Shown here: piece after piece, positions 26,119 to 37,187 of the stretch
How positions within the stretch are numbered: the first letter of the stretch is position 1
How the letters are laid out: every line of letters starts with the position of its first letter
Assembly: GCA_030248065.1 (NCBI GenBank)
Contig: JASAMV010001506.1
Coordinates: forward strand, 164,562-228,561
Length of the DNA: 64,000 bases
Reading direction: 5' to 3'
DNA from: Rhynchonema sp. JSB1_4
Taxonomy: Eukaryota; Nematoda; Chromadorea; Monhysterida; Xyalidae
Position numbers and translations under genes: made by a program
The notes under the pieces: generated by a model
The model's input: the letters and a program-made list of their open reading frames with translations, nothing else
What the model was told of the DNA's origin: nothing
The model's database searches: none

Positions 26119-27006
26119 GTAGCTGATAATCCAGATGCTTTGTCCTTTTTTACTGCAAATTTGACACATGAAACATGAAGGAACTCAGTTAAGATTTCCG
26201 TAATACGCAAAAATCACATTCTCTCAGGTTGTTTGCCACAATGAGTACACAAATTTGGGGTTTATGTATCATAGTCACGTTGTTTTTGTGCGCCAGGACC
26301 TTTTTGTAACAAATCTCGGTGGTTACTTTGGATTACACAGACAGATTTTGTGTGTCAAACTTTCTGTAAATCTGGGCTTTCGTATCTTTAATGTAATCAC
26401 CTGTGAAATTGAAAAAAACTAGTCACGTTTTTGTGCACTATATCTGATCTTGCCCGGCCAGTTAGTGAACATTATCGATTGAGAATTTACACTAACAGAA
26501 AACGTAGACGTGCGTTGTTCGCCGAGTAACCTGGAAAACATGCGCGCACTTCAAAAATACTCGTTTCAACAAAATCCGAAATACATTCTCATAAACACTT
26601 CGCACCACTAATACTAGTCTGAATATGTATATATACATGCGCACATATGCGTTATAGATTTCTTCATAGTGTTTTCACGTAATTGTCAGCGCACGGATTC
26701 TGACGATCATTCCTCTGGTTCTGTTTATTGCACTGGGCAGAAAACTAATCGAAAGTTGTGTTTTTATACTACGTATATGGTCAAGTTAAGTATCCATCAG
26801 TTTCCTTCGTCATTTTGTTGTTCTTGTGGTGGGTGGCGCAACCGTACGTAACAACTGTTGCTGGTCTCTGAGACATAAGTGACAATTACGTTTGAGAGCA
26901 GTGCTTCGTCAGATTGTTTTATATGGTCTTGTAGCGTATTGCGGATCACACGAGTTTGACAACTAGGCTGTATTTCGTTATCGAAACAAGTGACTGAACA
27001 CGACAA
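26119..27006. other. Intergenic region, no gene recognised
   Basis: AT-rich spacer without a convincing reading frame or repeat. It ends in the acceptor that precedes the next gene. Confidence 0.5.
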
Positions 27007-27007
27007 G

Positions 27008-27020
27008 TTTTCTTTTCAGA
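27008..27020 (+). promoter_or_regulatory. 3' splice acceptor directly before the ATG (possible trans-splice site)
   Basis: TTTTCTTTTCAG runs to 27019 and the start codon is at 27021, one base later. No donor or 5' exon is recognisable upstream. Comparable acceptors precede the ATGs at 24876 and 30664. This is what spliced-leader addition sites look like, but an ordinary 5' UTR intron would look the same. Confidence 0.4.
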
Positions 27021-28906
27021 ATGGTTCGCTCAATTACTTGCATTCTGATATTGGCTGTTTGCGTGTGTAACTTTTCGTTAATATTCAGTCAAGATGGCGC
27101 CGGAGTTGGAACATTTGAAATGTTTGGTCAGAGCCACACCTTGGAGGAAGGAGAAATTCCGGAGTTCGAAGGATTTTGGACTCAGGAACAGCAGGATAAG
27201 TATCTTGACGAGCGTGTGCGATTGGATATTCTCGATCATGGCCCATGCACCAAGGCCAAAGAGGCAAACGAACGAATACGTCTGTCCGACAACGACGAAT
27301 CACCTGTAATGGAAATACCGGATGATCCGGGCTGTTATGTCATTCAGGGCCGAGCTGATGTATTCCGACGACTCGATTCTGATTTGCAGTTTTATCTGGA
27401 GGTACGCAACAGACCCGAACTTGACTATCCTCCTGAACTTTGCAAGCGGCAACAGAATGACACAAGCGCATGTGGCGGATTTGGGTCATGGTGTGTTTCT
27501 TTTGTCGTTCATTGTGTCTTCAGTGAAAATGAGATCTAATTGCCAGACACCTTGGGTCACAGCACCTGGAGCTCTGATCGATGGCATGTGAAAAAGCAGA
27601 TTTGGAAAATTAATTGGTCCTAAATAAAGCCCCATGGGGACATTACTCGGAAAATCTTCCAAACAGAGCTCCGTGTAAAATTTTTGTATTTTACAATTCC
27701 TTTTGCCGGTCTTTTACACCCGAAACCTTGCACCCTGATCGTAAATTGACTGGGCCCTTCAGAAAGCTCTGTAACATGAAAACTTCAGTGAGGCCCCAAG
27801 GTTTTCAACTGGACACTTTTGGCGGTTGTGCTTTGCTTTTCATTTGTAGGACAGGTCAGCCTCGCTCAACACGGTACAAGTAAACCTAGTCGCATTCCAG
27901 AACAATCAAACCATTTACTACCTACTGTTCACTTCAGTTTCTGCCCCGCCCAGTCAGCCCAAGCACAGCTGAAAGCCAATCCAACTTCGTAAAACTGAGG
28001 GTAAACTGTAAGTGAGTCTCAAGATAGTTGAGGAAATCCATTCCGTAGTCGACTGTGATTAAATTGGCTAACAGGACAAAAAGTCACATGCAGCAGAGCT
28101 GCCCTTATCGACACAGTGATGTGCAAGAACGACTACGCTGGCCAGAACTTTTCGGTAGTGGAAGATCGGGACGAAGGTGCCCAAACTGAACCGAAATATA
28201 TTACGGACGCATTAAACCAATCAATTTTTTCGTTACGTATTAAGCAGTGCTTAGCGTTTTGTTGATAACTCCATTACTTTTCATACGGTGTCTTCATTTT
28301 CCAGTGTCTACTGTCAAGGCTGCGAGCAACAAAAGACGTACGAGCAGGCGTTGAAGGTAGCCAGCGTGAAAATTATACGGAACAACAAGGAATTACAGTG
28401 TGGTGATACTGTTAAGCCTGGACGGTACCGAAACATCGGCATCCATTTTTGCCTTCCCACAAGGCGTCAGTACATCGATGCCGTTGGCGAAGACGAGGCT
28501 TACCGCAGATTTCAACAGCTAGAAGTTAGTAACTCCGATGGTCGTTATGGCCGTCAATAATGAATGACAAGGAACCGTTTATATGTTCCCAGTTCCACTG
28601 GCTTACAAAGTTGACTTGACGAAATGCATCACTATATTGCAGAAACACTTGGATCGAAGCGACACGAGACGAACGTTGTTCATGAAGATTCACGTTTTTG
28701 ACTTTCCCATTGCCACTTACTTCAAACAATCCGAACGCCTTCGACGCAGCAGATACGGTAATCGTGCGCTATCTGCGAGCGAGCACGCGTCATTATTGTT
28801 CACCAAGTTCATGGTGCGCAACACAATGTCGATAGCTTGTCACGCCATACATGCTAACGTTGAACTGCAAAATCCGCCATCTGCTGTCGAAGAATCAACA
28901 CGATAG
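27021..28906 (+). CDS. Secreted cysteine-rich cluster protein 3 (GM2-activator-like)
   Basis: Exons 27021-27490, 28305-28524 and 28643-28906 give 317 residues. Signal peptide MVRSITCILILAVCVCNFSL. Then an acidic spacer (rich in Glu), HGPC, DPGCYVIQG, FYLEVRNRPE, PELC, CGGFGSC (Cys split at 27490/28305), VYCQGCE, QCGDT, HFCLPTRRQY, KIHVFDF, YFKQSE, IACHA. The whole first half is one exon, unlike the genes at 24876 and 34493. The last exon has lost part of the PLPF/LPF segment present in other members. The first intron (27491-28304) is unusually long for the cluster. Confidence 0.83.
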
Positions 28907-29505
28907 ATCTATTTGTGACCGCAGTGTTAGAGCGTTGTTATCAATTGAGTCTCGTTCCCTGTGCTTTAGAATACCACAGTACTTTTAGTTTTTCTTCATG
29001 GCACAGTTTGAGCAGCCGTGTTTACTAACGACGTTTAAAACTTCCACCAATGTGCGTGTTTTTATTTTCAATTATTGCGACCAGCATAATGGCCCGTTAA
29101 AGGAGTAGTCCCTCTCAAATAGAAGTTGGTCTCAAAAGTACATAGCTCATATGGCAGCTCACATTTCAGCTCGGTAGCTGATTCCAGCACCAAAAATTCA
29201 GGGAACGAGAAATCGCAATTTTTGATTTTCAAGACTCCCTCAAATTATGCTAATTTTACTCAAAATCTGAAAGAAAGAAACAATGTAAGAATTTTTTACT
29301 TTTGTAGGTGCTTGAGTTTGGTAATTTTGGTATTTAACATGATCAGTGGACATAATTTTATTTTTCTGAATGTTTTTTAGTTGCAAAAAATCCGTATTAT
29401 AACATAATTTTTACACTTGCTTCGGATCACCCCCATTTTTGGCTGATTTTCAGATGGTCGAGCCGTGGGGGGGTGGGCACGCTTTTTTAAATTTTTATTT
29501 TTTTT

Positions 29506-29547
<42 letters not shown>

Positions 29548-30663
29548 CTTTTTTTTTTTTTTTATTTTTTCTCCTTTTGAGCGGGATCTTGGCGCTGTGG
29601 CGCTTAATATCTCGTTCAGTGAATTTTTGGTCCAGGAATCAGGTACCAATTTGAGACACTGGTGGCTAGACAGAGTATGCACTGTTTGTGACCAACTTGA
29701 GTCTACCCTATTGGTCGAACTAGATAGATAGATATAGGGGGGCAAGAGCGCCAATATTGACAGCTCAATACGCGTGACTTCGAATTGGTCGAACTACCCC
29801 GTTACCATAAGTTGGCAGCAACGTGCTGATCGTACATATGTTCCAACTCAAAATGATTGTTTGGTTATCCGAATAAAAATTGTGAGTACCACTTAACCGA
29901 GGTTTCTTTTGCTCACGCATCAAACTATGTATGTACAGTATGGTTGTATGCTTTGAACCTTATTGTTACGCAAGTGAAATATAATTCTAAGTTTGCTAGT
30001 CTTAGTTTGTCTTGCTCTCCAATTTTATACAAATCCTGGCACAAAATCAACATTATGTTATCTCAGTGTCAACCGTGTACTTGCATCAATATAATCTTGT
30101 AAAGAATCTTGTACGTACCAAGTTCATTGAATACATTTGAGACCACTTGCCCTTTTCAAAAAGCACTTTATCATCGCTGTGCCACACCGAAATTGCAAGA
30201 GAACTTTACTAATTTTAAGGTTAACTTCCATTGTGAAAGGGAAAAAAACTATATTGGTTTTGCGTCAAACAAACTGCGTGGGAGCGTGCAAATAAAGTAC
30301 ATGTACGTTATTCTGCAAGCCGGGGAAAATAATAAACACGTTTGCGTTCAATAATAATTTCATTTGCGTACTGGGCAAATACTATAATATACATCGGTTT
30401 CTTCAACTTATTAGGTGTCACCACATACGTGCGTCACGTCGCTTTCGACGCAGTGTAATTTGTTAGGTTTAGAAAAGGGCTGCATAATGTTTTGTCGTTA
30501 TGTTCGCATTATTTGATGATGTTGCTTTGAATGCAAAATTTAGTTCAGGTATTTTTTCGGATGTGAGCATAGGAAAAGTATTTCATCCTTCTCGTTCGTG
30601 TTCTAGTTGTTTGTTGCTGAAATCCAATGCGCTGCTGTAAATTTCAGTTGCGACAGGATAACG
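28907..30663. other. Intergenic region with a long poly-T tract
   Basis: 29497-29570 is T with only a few interruptions; the open frames across it encode only phenylalanine or lysine runs. A short AGATAGATAGATATAGG stretch is at 29723-29739 (a similar one is at 589-601). No gene recognised. Confidence 0.6.
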
Positions 30664-32720
30664 ATGAATATTCTCGCATTCTTTTCCGTGGTGTTGTTTG
30701 TGTGTGAATCGGTCAATGGCAACAAAGAAACTCGTCTTGATCGCATCCACAAGGCTCGACAATCGTTCAATCAAGCTTTCGCCAACCGTGGGTCCGGCAC
30801 CACTGGTCAGACGAATGGCAACAGCAACAACCATGGAGATAGTGACAGCGACAAAAAGCTGGATGAACGTGCCAAGTTGATTGTGAAAAATCACAGTCCG
30901 TGCACCGAGCAACGAGAAGAGAATGAAATGATTCGCTTATCCGACAACTCTAAGTCCCCCGTGCGACCACTGCCCGGCAAAAAAGGCTGCTATGCCATGA
31001 CGGGATACGCTCAAGTCTATCGCAAGATTGTGCCAAACTTTCAAATATACACTGAAGTTAGATATCGACCAGAAGTCGATCTGTATGCACCGGAGCGCTG
31101 TCTAAGGTCAAATGTAACAACAAGTCCTGGCGAAGAGGATGATCAGTGCGGCGGATATGGTTCATGGTACCTTTTGATTTGTTTTCACCAGTGTAGTTCC
31201 TGGGGGAGGGGTCCCCCTAAGGTACACTAATTTCCCCTTCGGGTACACTAATTTCCCCAATTTTTGCCTAAAATCGCCTAAAATGGGCACTTTTAGGCCT
31301 AAAATGTGTGATGTTTAGGTCAATGTTCTCAAAACTCGCCAAAATACCCTATTTATGAAGAATTTTTTCCAAAAAGGGCAAAAATAGGGCAAATTTTCTA
31401 CCTCAAAAAGTGGCTTTTCCCTGATTTTTTGTCTTCCCCCTTCGCTTCCCCAGGGACGTACACTAATTTCCCCTCGGAAAAACTAGGGAGGTACACTAAT
31501 TTCCCCGCCGGACCAGGAACTACACTGGTTTTCACTGAGTTTTTTTCTCATTGTTCATTCAGTCTAATTATCTGATTTCAGCGTCTACTGTCAGGGCTGC
31601 AAGTACACGAAGACGTACGAGAAATCACTGGAAGCTGCGAGAGTGAGAGTTGTTCATAACGGAAAGGAAATGGAATGTGGAACAGCACTTGAGCCCGGAT
31701 TCTACGACGATATTGGTATACATTTCTGCCTACCATCGCGTCGCGAATACCTGGCCAGCGTGGGTGAAGATGACGCTTATAAACGACTTCAGGAGCTGGA
31801 GGTAAGTCCCTGAGTTGCTTCGTCACACACTTCGAATTCTGAATTCAATATAAGGCCACGGTCATGCAAACGCGCTTGTCGCGACTGCCGATATGAAACA
31901 TTTCTTTGTCCAGCGTCCGCACCCGCGTTAATATTTCAATATTTGAACTTTATGCCGTTGTGTACGCTGAGACAACAGTGTTGTCTGCTGTGGTTGGCTG
32001 ACTGTTCGAACTTTGGCAGACTCTATGGCCATTAGGGTTAGAGGTTGGGGGGGGGGGGGTACCCGACACCCGACATCTCTCTAACCCTAATGGCCATAGC
32101 GCACAACACGCACACCGAAGCAAGCTTTCGTGTAACTCGCAATCCGCACTCCAGGGGTTTTTTGCCACTGACGGTTGCTCATTGGGCCACTAAAAAGTTT
32201 GAATGAGCCACAAAAATTTGGCGAGTGAGCCACTAGAATTTCAGGGAGCCAGTAAGAAGGAGCTACTAAATGAGCCACTAGATTCTTGGCACATGAGCCG
32301 CCAATGGGCCACAGGCCCATTTTGAAAAAGCCCGTGCCGCACCCGCAAGTGCCCGTGTCAATGCGGTTGCAGATATTGGACATTTTTATCAGGTCTGCAG
32401 TCCGTAACTACGTTCGCATGGCCGCGCCCTGAACAAATTGTTGCCTTCAGTAGATACGACACACAACCTATTTTCAGGACTATATTGGAGATACGGTCTA
32501 CCGACAAAACTTGTTTGTCAAGTTCTACGTCTTCGAGTTTCCTGTGTCGAAGTTTCTGGCGACGTCAGATCAGATTGCGAAAGCACGCTACGGTGATCGA
32601 GCATTGAACGCCACGGAACATGCGGGTCTACCTTTCAGCAAGTTCTTGCGCAGTAAACAACTGCATATCGCATGTCATGCGCTGTTTGCCGATCTCGAAT
32701 TGGATAATTCTGACTTATAA
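30664..32720 (+). CDS. Secreted cysteine-rich cluster protein 4 (GM2-activator-like)
   Basis: Exons 30664-31166, 31582-31801 and 32478-32720 give 321 residues. Signal peptide MNILAFFSVVLFVCESVNG. A Gly/Asn/Ser-rich spacer follows, then HSPC, KKGCYAMTG, IYTEVRYRPE, PERC, CGGYGSC (Cys split at 31166/31582), VYCQGCK, ECGTA, HFCLPSRREY, FVKFYVFEF, IACHA. Exon structure equals that of the gene at 27021, so these two are the closest pair by structure. Both introns carry transposable elements (31189-31527 and 31853-32430) without harming the splice sites. Confidence 0.83.
31189..31527. mobile_element. hAT-type MITE with perfect 8-base target duplication
   Basis: Inverted ends CAGTGTAGTTCCTGG and CCAGGAACTACACTG. 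The duplication GTTTTCAC is exact on both sides (31181-31188 and 31528-31535). Internally, GGTACACTAATTTCCCC recurs near both ends and the centre is built of AAAATGGG-type words. It lies in the first intron of the gene at 30664 and the exact duplication points to a recent insertion. Confidence 0.88.
31853..32430. mobile_element. Foldback element, GCATGGCCGCG family, with nested hairpin
   Basis: The left end has GGCCACGGTCATGCAAACGC and the right end, reversed, AGGGCGCGGCCATGCGAACG. It is related to 16143-16490. Within it, TATGGCCATTAGGGTTAGAG (32024-32043) pairs exactly with 32079-32098 around a run of 13 G. 32180-32310 repeats GAGCCACTA-like words. All of it is inside the second intron of the gene at 30664. 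Confidence 0.65.
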
Positions 32721-34492
32721 GAATACTCATTTAACGACAGTTCTCTGTAAACACAATTTGTTCAGTTGTTAGCCTGTACTCCAGTGCTGTACGTAACTGT
32801 TGTTGTATGTGTTCAATCAGCCCAATTTGTCGTTAAGTCATTTCTATTCGTGACCTATTGTAACTTATTACTGTTCCTCACAAGAAAAGTTGCTGAAGGT
32901 TCGCGGTCCAAATAACGTCAGTAGTAAACGCAGCGGTGGCCTTTTTGCTTGCTTGAGACTCACTTTTGCAGTACACCATGATACTGATTACAACTGACAG
33001 GCATGTACCTATGCCTTGGTAGAGTTGCACATTTTACCAAAAACGCGTCGGTTCACAAACCACTTTTGTGCAACATTTGTCGCTCACTTAACAGCTCAAT
33101 CGCTCGGAAAGCAAGTCGCTCAGAAATACTGCTGGTGAAATGTACTAACAACATCAATGCAATTGGCTGTGATTTTGCTATGGTGCTCATTTTTATTTTT
33201 GTGCGCTGGTAAACGCACCAGTACAAAACAAGCGTGCTGTTGTGCGCATCCTAAAGCGCACAATTTCTCAAAAAATATTTCTTGCACATTTCGGGCTATG
33301 TTGAGAATTTTCTCACATGGCGTTTTGATGTGTCGTGCGGAAATTTACTCTTCGAAAATATCTATCCTCCGTATCGTTTTTCAATTGCGTGTACATGTTA
33401 CACGTACTTCCACTTAATGTCAATTATTGTCACCCAATCATACTCTACAGTCGCGTAACGTTCTTTTTAGAATGCGTGTCGCACAAACCCAGGTACTCAA
33501 CAACGTTTTATCGCAGTGGAGTACACGGACACACACAGGTATTCAGTTGTCAGCCAGGTGATAGCCGGGCATTGTCATGAATTGATGGAATCGATATTGT
33601 TAATGCTGGGCGCCTGATTCCATTCTCTTCTTGTAACTGGTTATGACGCACAGTCAGACAAGCAAGCCAACGACTGTCGCTCTTGCTTGCGGTTACGTCC
33701 TCCCACGCAGTCTTGTGACAATTGAACATATTCGTATTGACGCTGCTGAGCAGCGCTGTTTACGTAAATTTCTGAAAGATGATGCACACACTCAATTAAC
33801 TGGTCACCGCTGTGAGCGAAGACAAGCATTATCATAATGAAACACGACTTCCTCTACTTAAAAAAACATATAATTCTGTCGGTTGTTAGGGAGAACTGCG
33901 CTTCACTCCGTGCGCACACAAACACGACTGTATCACAGCACCAGCTGTGGTTTTTAACTTGGTTGTTTCGTTGATGCTTAAATGTTGGTGATATTTTTGG
34001 TCTGGTTCACATTGTATCGACAACAGCTTGATCAATAATGCCGTTCGTCTGTAACCCCCACTAAACGAGATTGTCCTTGAATTGATTTCTAAAATATAAA
34101 GTGACACTGCACTGTGAGCGAGACGTACGGCCCCCGTGTAGCCAGCCACCTCCTGGTGTGACACAAGTTCGTTAAAATAGTCCGAGTAATCATCACTTTC
34201 CAGGTTCTCTCTCATCGTAAAGTTCATACTGCAGACCGCAGTATTTTGCACAGATACGATCACGCAAATTCCGATTTCTGATCTAATATCCGTTATCGCT
34301 GTTTTTCTTCGTATGTGGCGTTGGAGTGTCGTTTCGTGACAGCTTGTAACAACCATATTAACGACGTGCACAAATACATGGATCATTCTGCTCGCGTTTA
34401 GTGGCGTACTCGTTTGAAAATAGTGGTGAATTGTGTAACGAACATTTTTGTCTATTTTTGAACGACCGTTACAGGTTTGAACCGCATTCAAA
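32721..34492. other. Intergenic region with one long minus-strand open frame
   Basis: No repeat recognised. On the minus strand 34491-33886 is open for 201 codons and begins with an ATG directly beside the next gene's start. Its translation has no motif I know and no obvious signal peptide. It may be chance. Confidence 0.45.
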
Positions 34493-36017
34493 ATGAAACT
34501 GCCACTGCTGCATTTGTTCCTATCGTGGACGTGCGTTCTGATTGGAACAGGTCTGGCTCAATTCAGCAGCGGTCGAAACATGCGGCCGGGGCCGCGTCAC
34601 AGCAACGATTGGCGAAATCCACGCATTTTTGGCTTGCTGGAACAAACAACCCTCAGTCCTTCTGATCTCAAATTGCCGTTCTCCGGCAACGAACGCATCA
34701 AACTCGACGTGATCAATCACCAGCCGTGCACCGAACAACGGTTTGTGCACTAAGAAATTTGCGGTTTTCACTGAGTTCTCAAACTATGCCACAAAACCGC
34801 CGTGCTTCAGGGGACGCAACGAGAACATTCGACTTCCAAATCATTTCAACTCTCCGATGGTCGAGGTGATTGGTAAGCCGGGCTGCTACGCAATCCGTGG
34901 CGTAACTGAGGTGTACAAGCCGATAACCAGCGATCTACAAATCTATGTCGAAATTCGGCATCGACCCGAAGAGCACAAGTTTGCACCTGAACCGTGCAAG
35001 CGATTCAAAAATGCCAAAAACAAAACCAACGATGATTTGTGCGGCGGATACGGGTCCTGGTCCGTTAAATGTGTTTGTCACTATTTTATTCCAAAATAAC
35101 TTAATTTAATTGCTATCCACGTTACTTGCTGAAAGCTTTTCAGCGTCTACTGTCAAGGCTGTGAACAGAGCGAACAATACAAACGATCACTAAAGTTGGC
35201 AGATGTCCAGGTTTTGCACACACGCTTTCTGATCTTTCACTCATCACAACTATTGGTCGCACAATGACTATAAAATCTCAAACCCCTCTCCTTTTCTCCC
35301 CTCTCCCCCGTCTCCCAAAAAAAACCCAACACCCCCCCTCCGCAACTTTCCTGCCGCACGCCCCCCCCTTAGAAAACATTTACCTATGTAGTGCACTGTA
35401 CTGTCCATAGTCGTAATTCTCTCAGGTGACAAAGGATGGCGAGCCGTTAAAATGCGGCGAAACGGTCGATCCGGGCAAACACGACGTTGGAATTCGGTTC
35501 TGTTTGCCGAGCAAAAACGAATACGTTAAAGAACTTGGCGAGGATCAGGCGTACAAACGTTTTGCGGAAATCGCTGTAGGTTATTTCGCTTTGGTGTGCA
35601 CGGGATCTATGACGGTATGCATGAGAGTATACCCACCCTTTTTCACAATCAGCGTTTTTGTGGATGTCGCGTAGTGATCGGACAGTGTTAGACTTAACGG
35701 CAATTTTCTTCTGTCTGTACATTTGTATCCACCTCAAAGTTTGAAATCTGATTTCGCAGGAGCAACTTAACGGCAGCGACAAGGTTCAGAGGATATTCGC
35801 CAAAATTTACGTGTTCGATTTCCCGATCGCCGCCTACTTCAAACAGTCGGAGCGATTCGCGGCCGAACAGTTGCGTTTGAATGCGAAAAATGGCAAGGTT
35901 CAATCGCAGCTGGACGTTGAGGAGCACAATCGTCTCCCATTCACTCGATTTGTTCAGTACAACAAACTCTATATCGGATGCCATGCATTCCACGGTGTTG
36001 TCAACATAGAAGAATAG
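34493..36017 (+). CDS. Secreted cysteine-rich cluster protein 5 (GM2-activator-like)
   Basis: Exons 34493-34740, 34811-35059, 35144-35210, 35426-35575 and 35760-36017 give 323 residues in one frame. Signal peptide MKLPLLHLFLSWTCVLIGTG. Core: HQPC, KPGCYAIRG, IYVEIRHRPE, PEPC, CGGYGSC (Cys split at 35059/35144), VYCQGCE, KCGET, RFCLPSKNEY, KIYVFDF, YFKQSE, IGCHAFHG. It has two introns the gene at 30664 lacks: one after PCTEQ in the first half, and one (35211-35425, phase 0) dividing the exon after VYCQGCE. That second intron contains C-rich low-complexity sequence. Confidence 0.83.
35283..35372. other. C/A homopolymer-rich tract inside an intron
   Basis: Runs of C, CT and A on the plus strand within the intron 35211-35425. 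Its composition differs sharply from the flanks and resembles 16657-16760 and 42697-42806. Confidence 0.6.
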
Positions 36018-36132
36018 GCTGTGATTGTAACTGTTGTTTTCCCTTCATCTTTTTTATGTGTAGCCTTCTTTCCCAGTTTTTTTCAATTCCCACCGTAGCA
36101 TTTTAAGATTCTTGTTTTTAAACCTGCCAACA

Positions 36133-36345
36133 ATGCGTAGATGCGTTCACAATGCATTACTCCTTGCATTTGGTTCTGTTTGTTGTCTGATTCTCATTGT
36201 ACATAGCGAACCTCCGATTCCACATTTGCGTGGAAACTTTAAAGCGGGAAACCGTATATCTCATGCTTGCTTTTTTACTACGCAGTTAGACTGTTTATGT
36301 CCAACGGTCACAAAAACAACGATCAAACAAGATAAACCACGTTAA
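36133..36345 (+). pseudogene. Orphan signal-peptide exon, possible remnant of a sixth paralogue
   Basis: An ATG at 36133 opens a frame with a textbook signal peptide (NALLLAFGSVCCLILIVHS) followed by about 45 residues to a stop at 36345. It lies 115 bases beyond the last cluster gene and on the same strand, where another paralogue would start. None of the family core (PGC, CGG-GSC, YCQGC) is found downstream before the repeats at 36745. It could be a truncated gene or a chance frame. Confidence 0.35.
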
Positions 36346-36744
36346 AACTGTCAGAATTTATCTTTGAAAAGTTGCTTTCAGGAACAAACGCGAGCTTGGC
36401 CGACTTACGCTCACCCTTTTGATCATGAAAGGCAGTGAGACTGAGACAAGAACCAGCTCGCTGACACATGAAACCTTTGTGAAACATTTCACACGTGGCT
36501 GTTGGTTGACGAGCTGGTTGGATTCCCTACTAAATGTTCTGCCGTTGCCTGATCAAAAGGGGGCGCGTAAGTCGGCACAAGCTCGAGTTTGTTCCCGAAA
36601 GCAAATTTTTAAAAATTAATTCTCACAATTTAAACGCGTTTCATTTTGTTTGGACGATGTTTTTGTGATCACTCATCGTATATAGTCACATTTTATTGCG
36701 AAAGGCCGGATTCTGGGAGCATGCGATATCCGGTTGCCCGGTTT

Positions 36745-37187
36745 AAGGGCGGCCTTACGTAAAACTAGGAAATAGGAAATATGAAATCTTTAACGTGTTA
36801 AAACTATTTTTAGGAGATTTGAGACGAAACTAGGAAATAGGAAATATTTCCTATTTCCTAGTTTTTTTTCGAAACTAGGAAATAGGAAATGTTTGGCACA
36901 ATCAGCAGAACCAAAAGGCAACGCAGCTCAACAAAATGTTTTGATCGAGTTGCGTGTATGTGCACAATGCATGCTTGGCCAATAAATATTCCGCCAGTTG
37001 TATTAAAAGTAGGCTTGTCTATGGTGTCGGGACACGGTGATAAAATTTCCTATTTCCTATTTCCTAGTTTCGAAAAGGCAACTAGGAAATAGGAAATATT
37101 TCCTGTTTCCTAATTCCTGCTTTTTGACACCAGGAAATAGGAAACAGGAAATATTTCCTATTTCCTAGTTTTACGTAAGGCCGTCCT
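36745..37187. mobile_element. Foldback element built of AACTAGGAAATAGGAAAT blocks
   Basis: The ends GGCGGCCTTACGTAAAACTA and (reversed) GGACGGCCTTACGTAAAACT are near-exact inverted copies extending through CTAGGAAATAGGAAATAT. Internal AGGAAATAGGAAAT blocks recur in both directions at 36829-36890 and 37048-37160. About 440 bases, no coding capacity. Confidence 0.8.

Noticed and set aside
29439..29754. Open frames across the poly-T tract
   Set aside because: They encode only phenylalanine or lysine runs from a homopolymer.
32031..32090. Telomere-like TTAGGGTTAG
   Set aside because: Only one and a half units, within a hairpin; no array.
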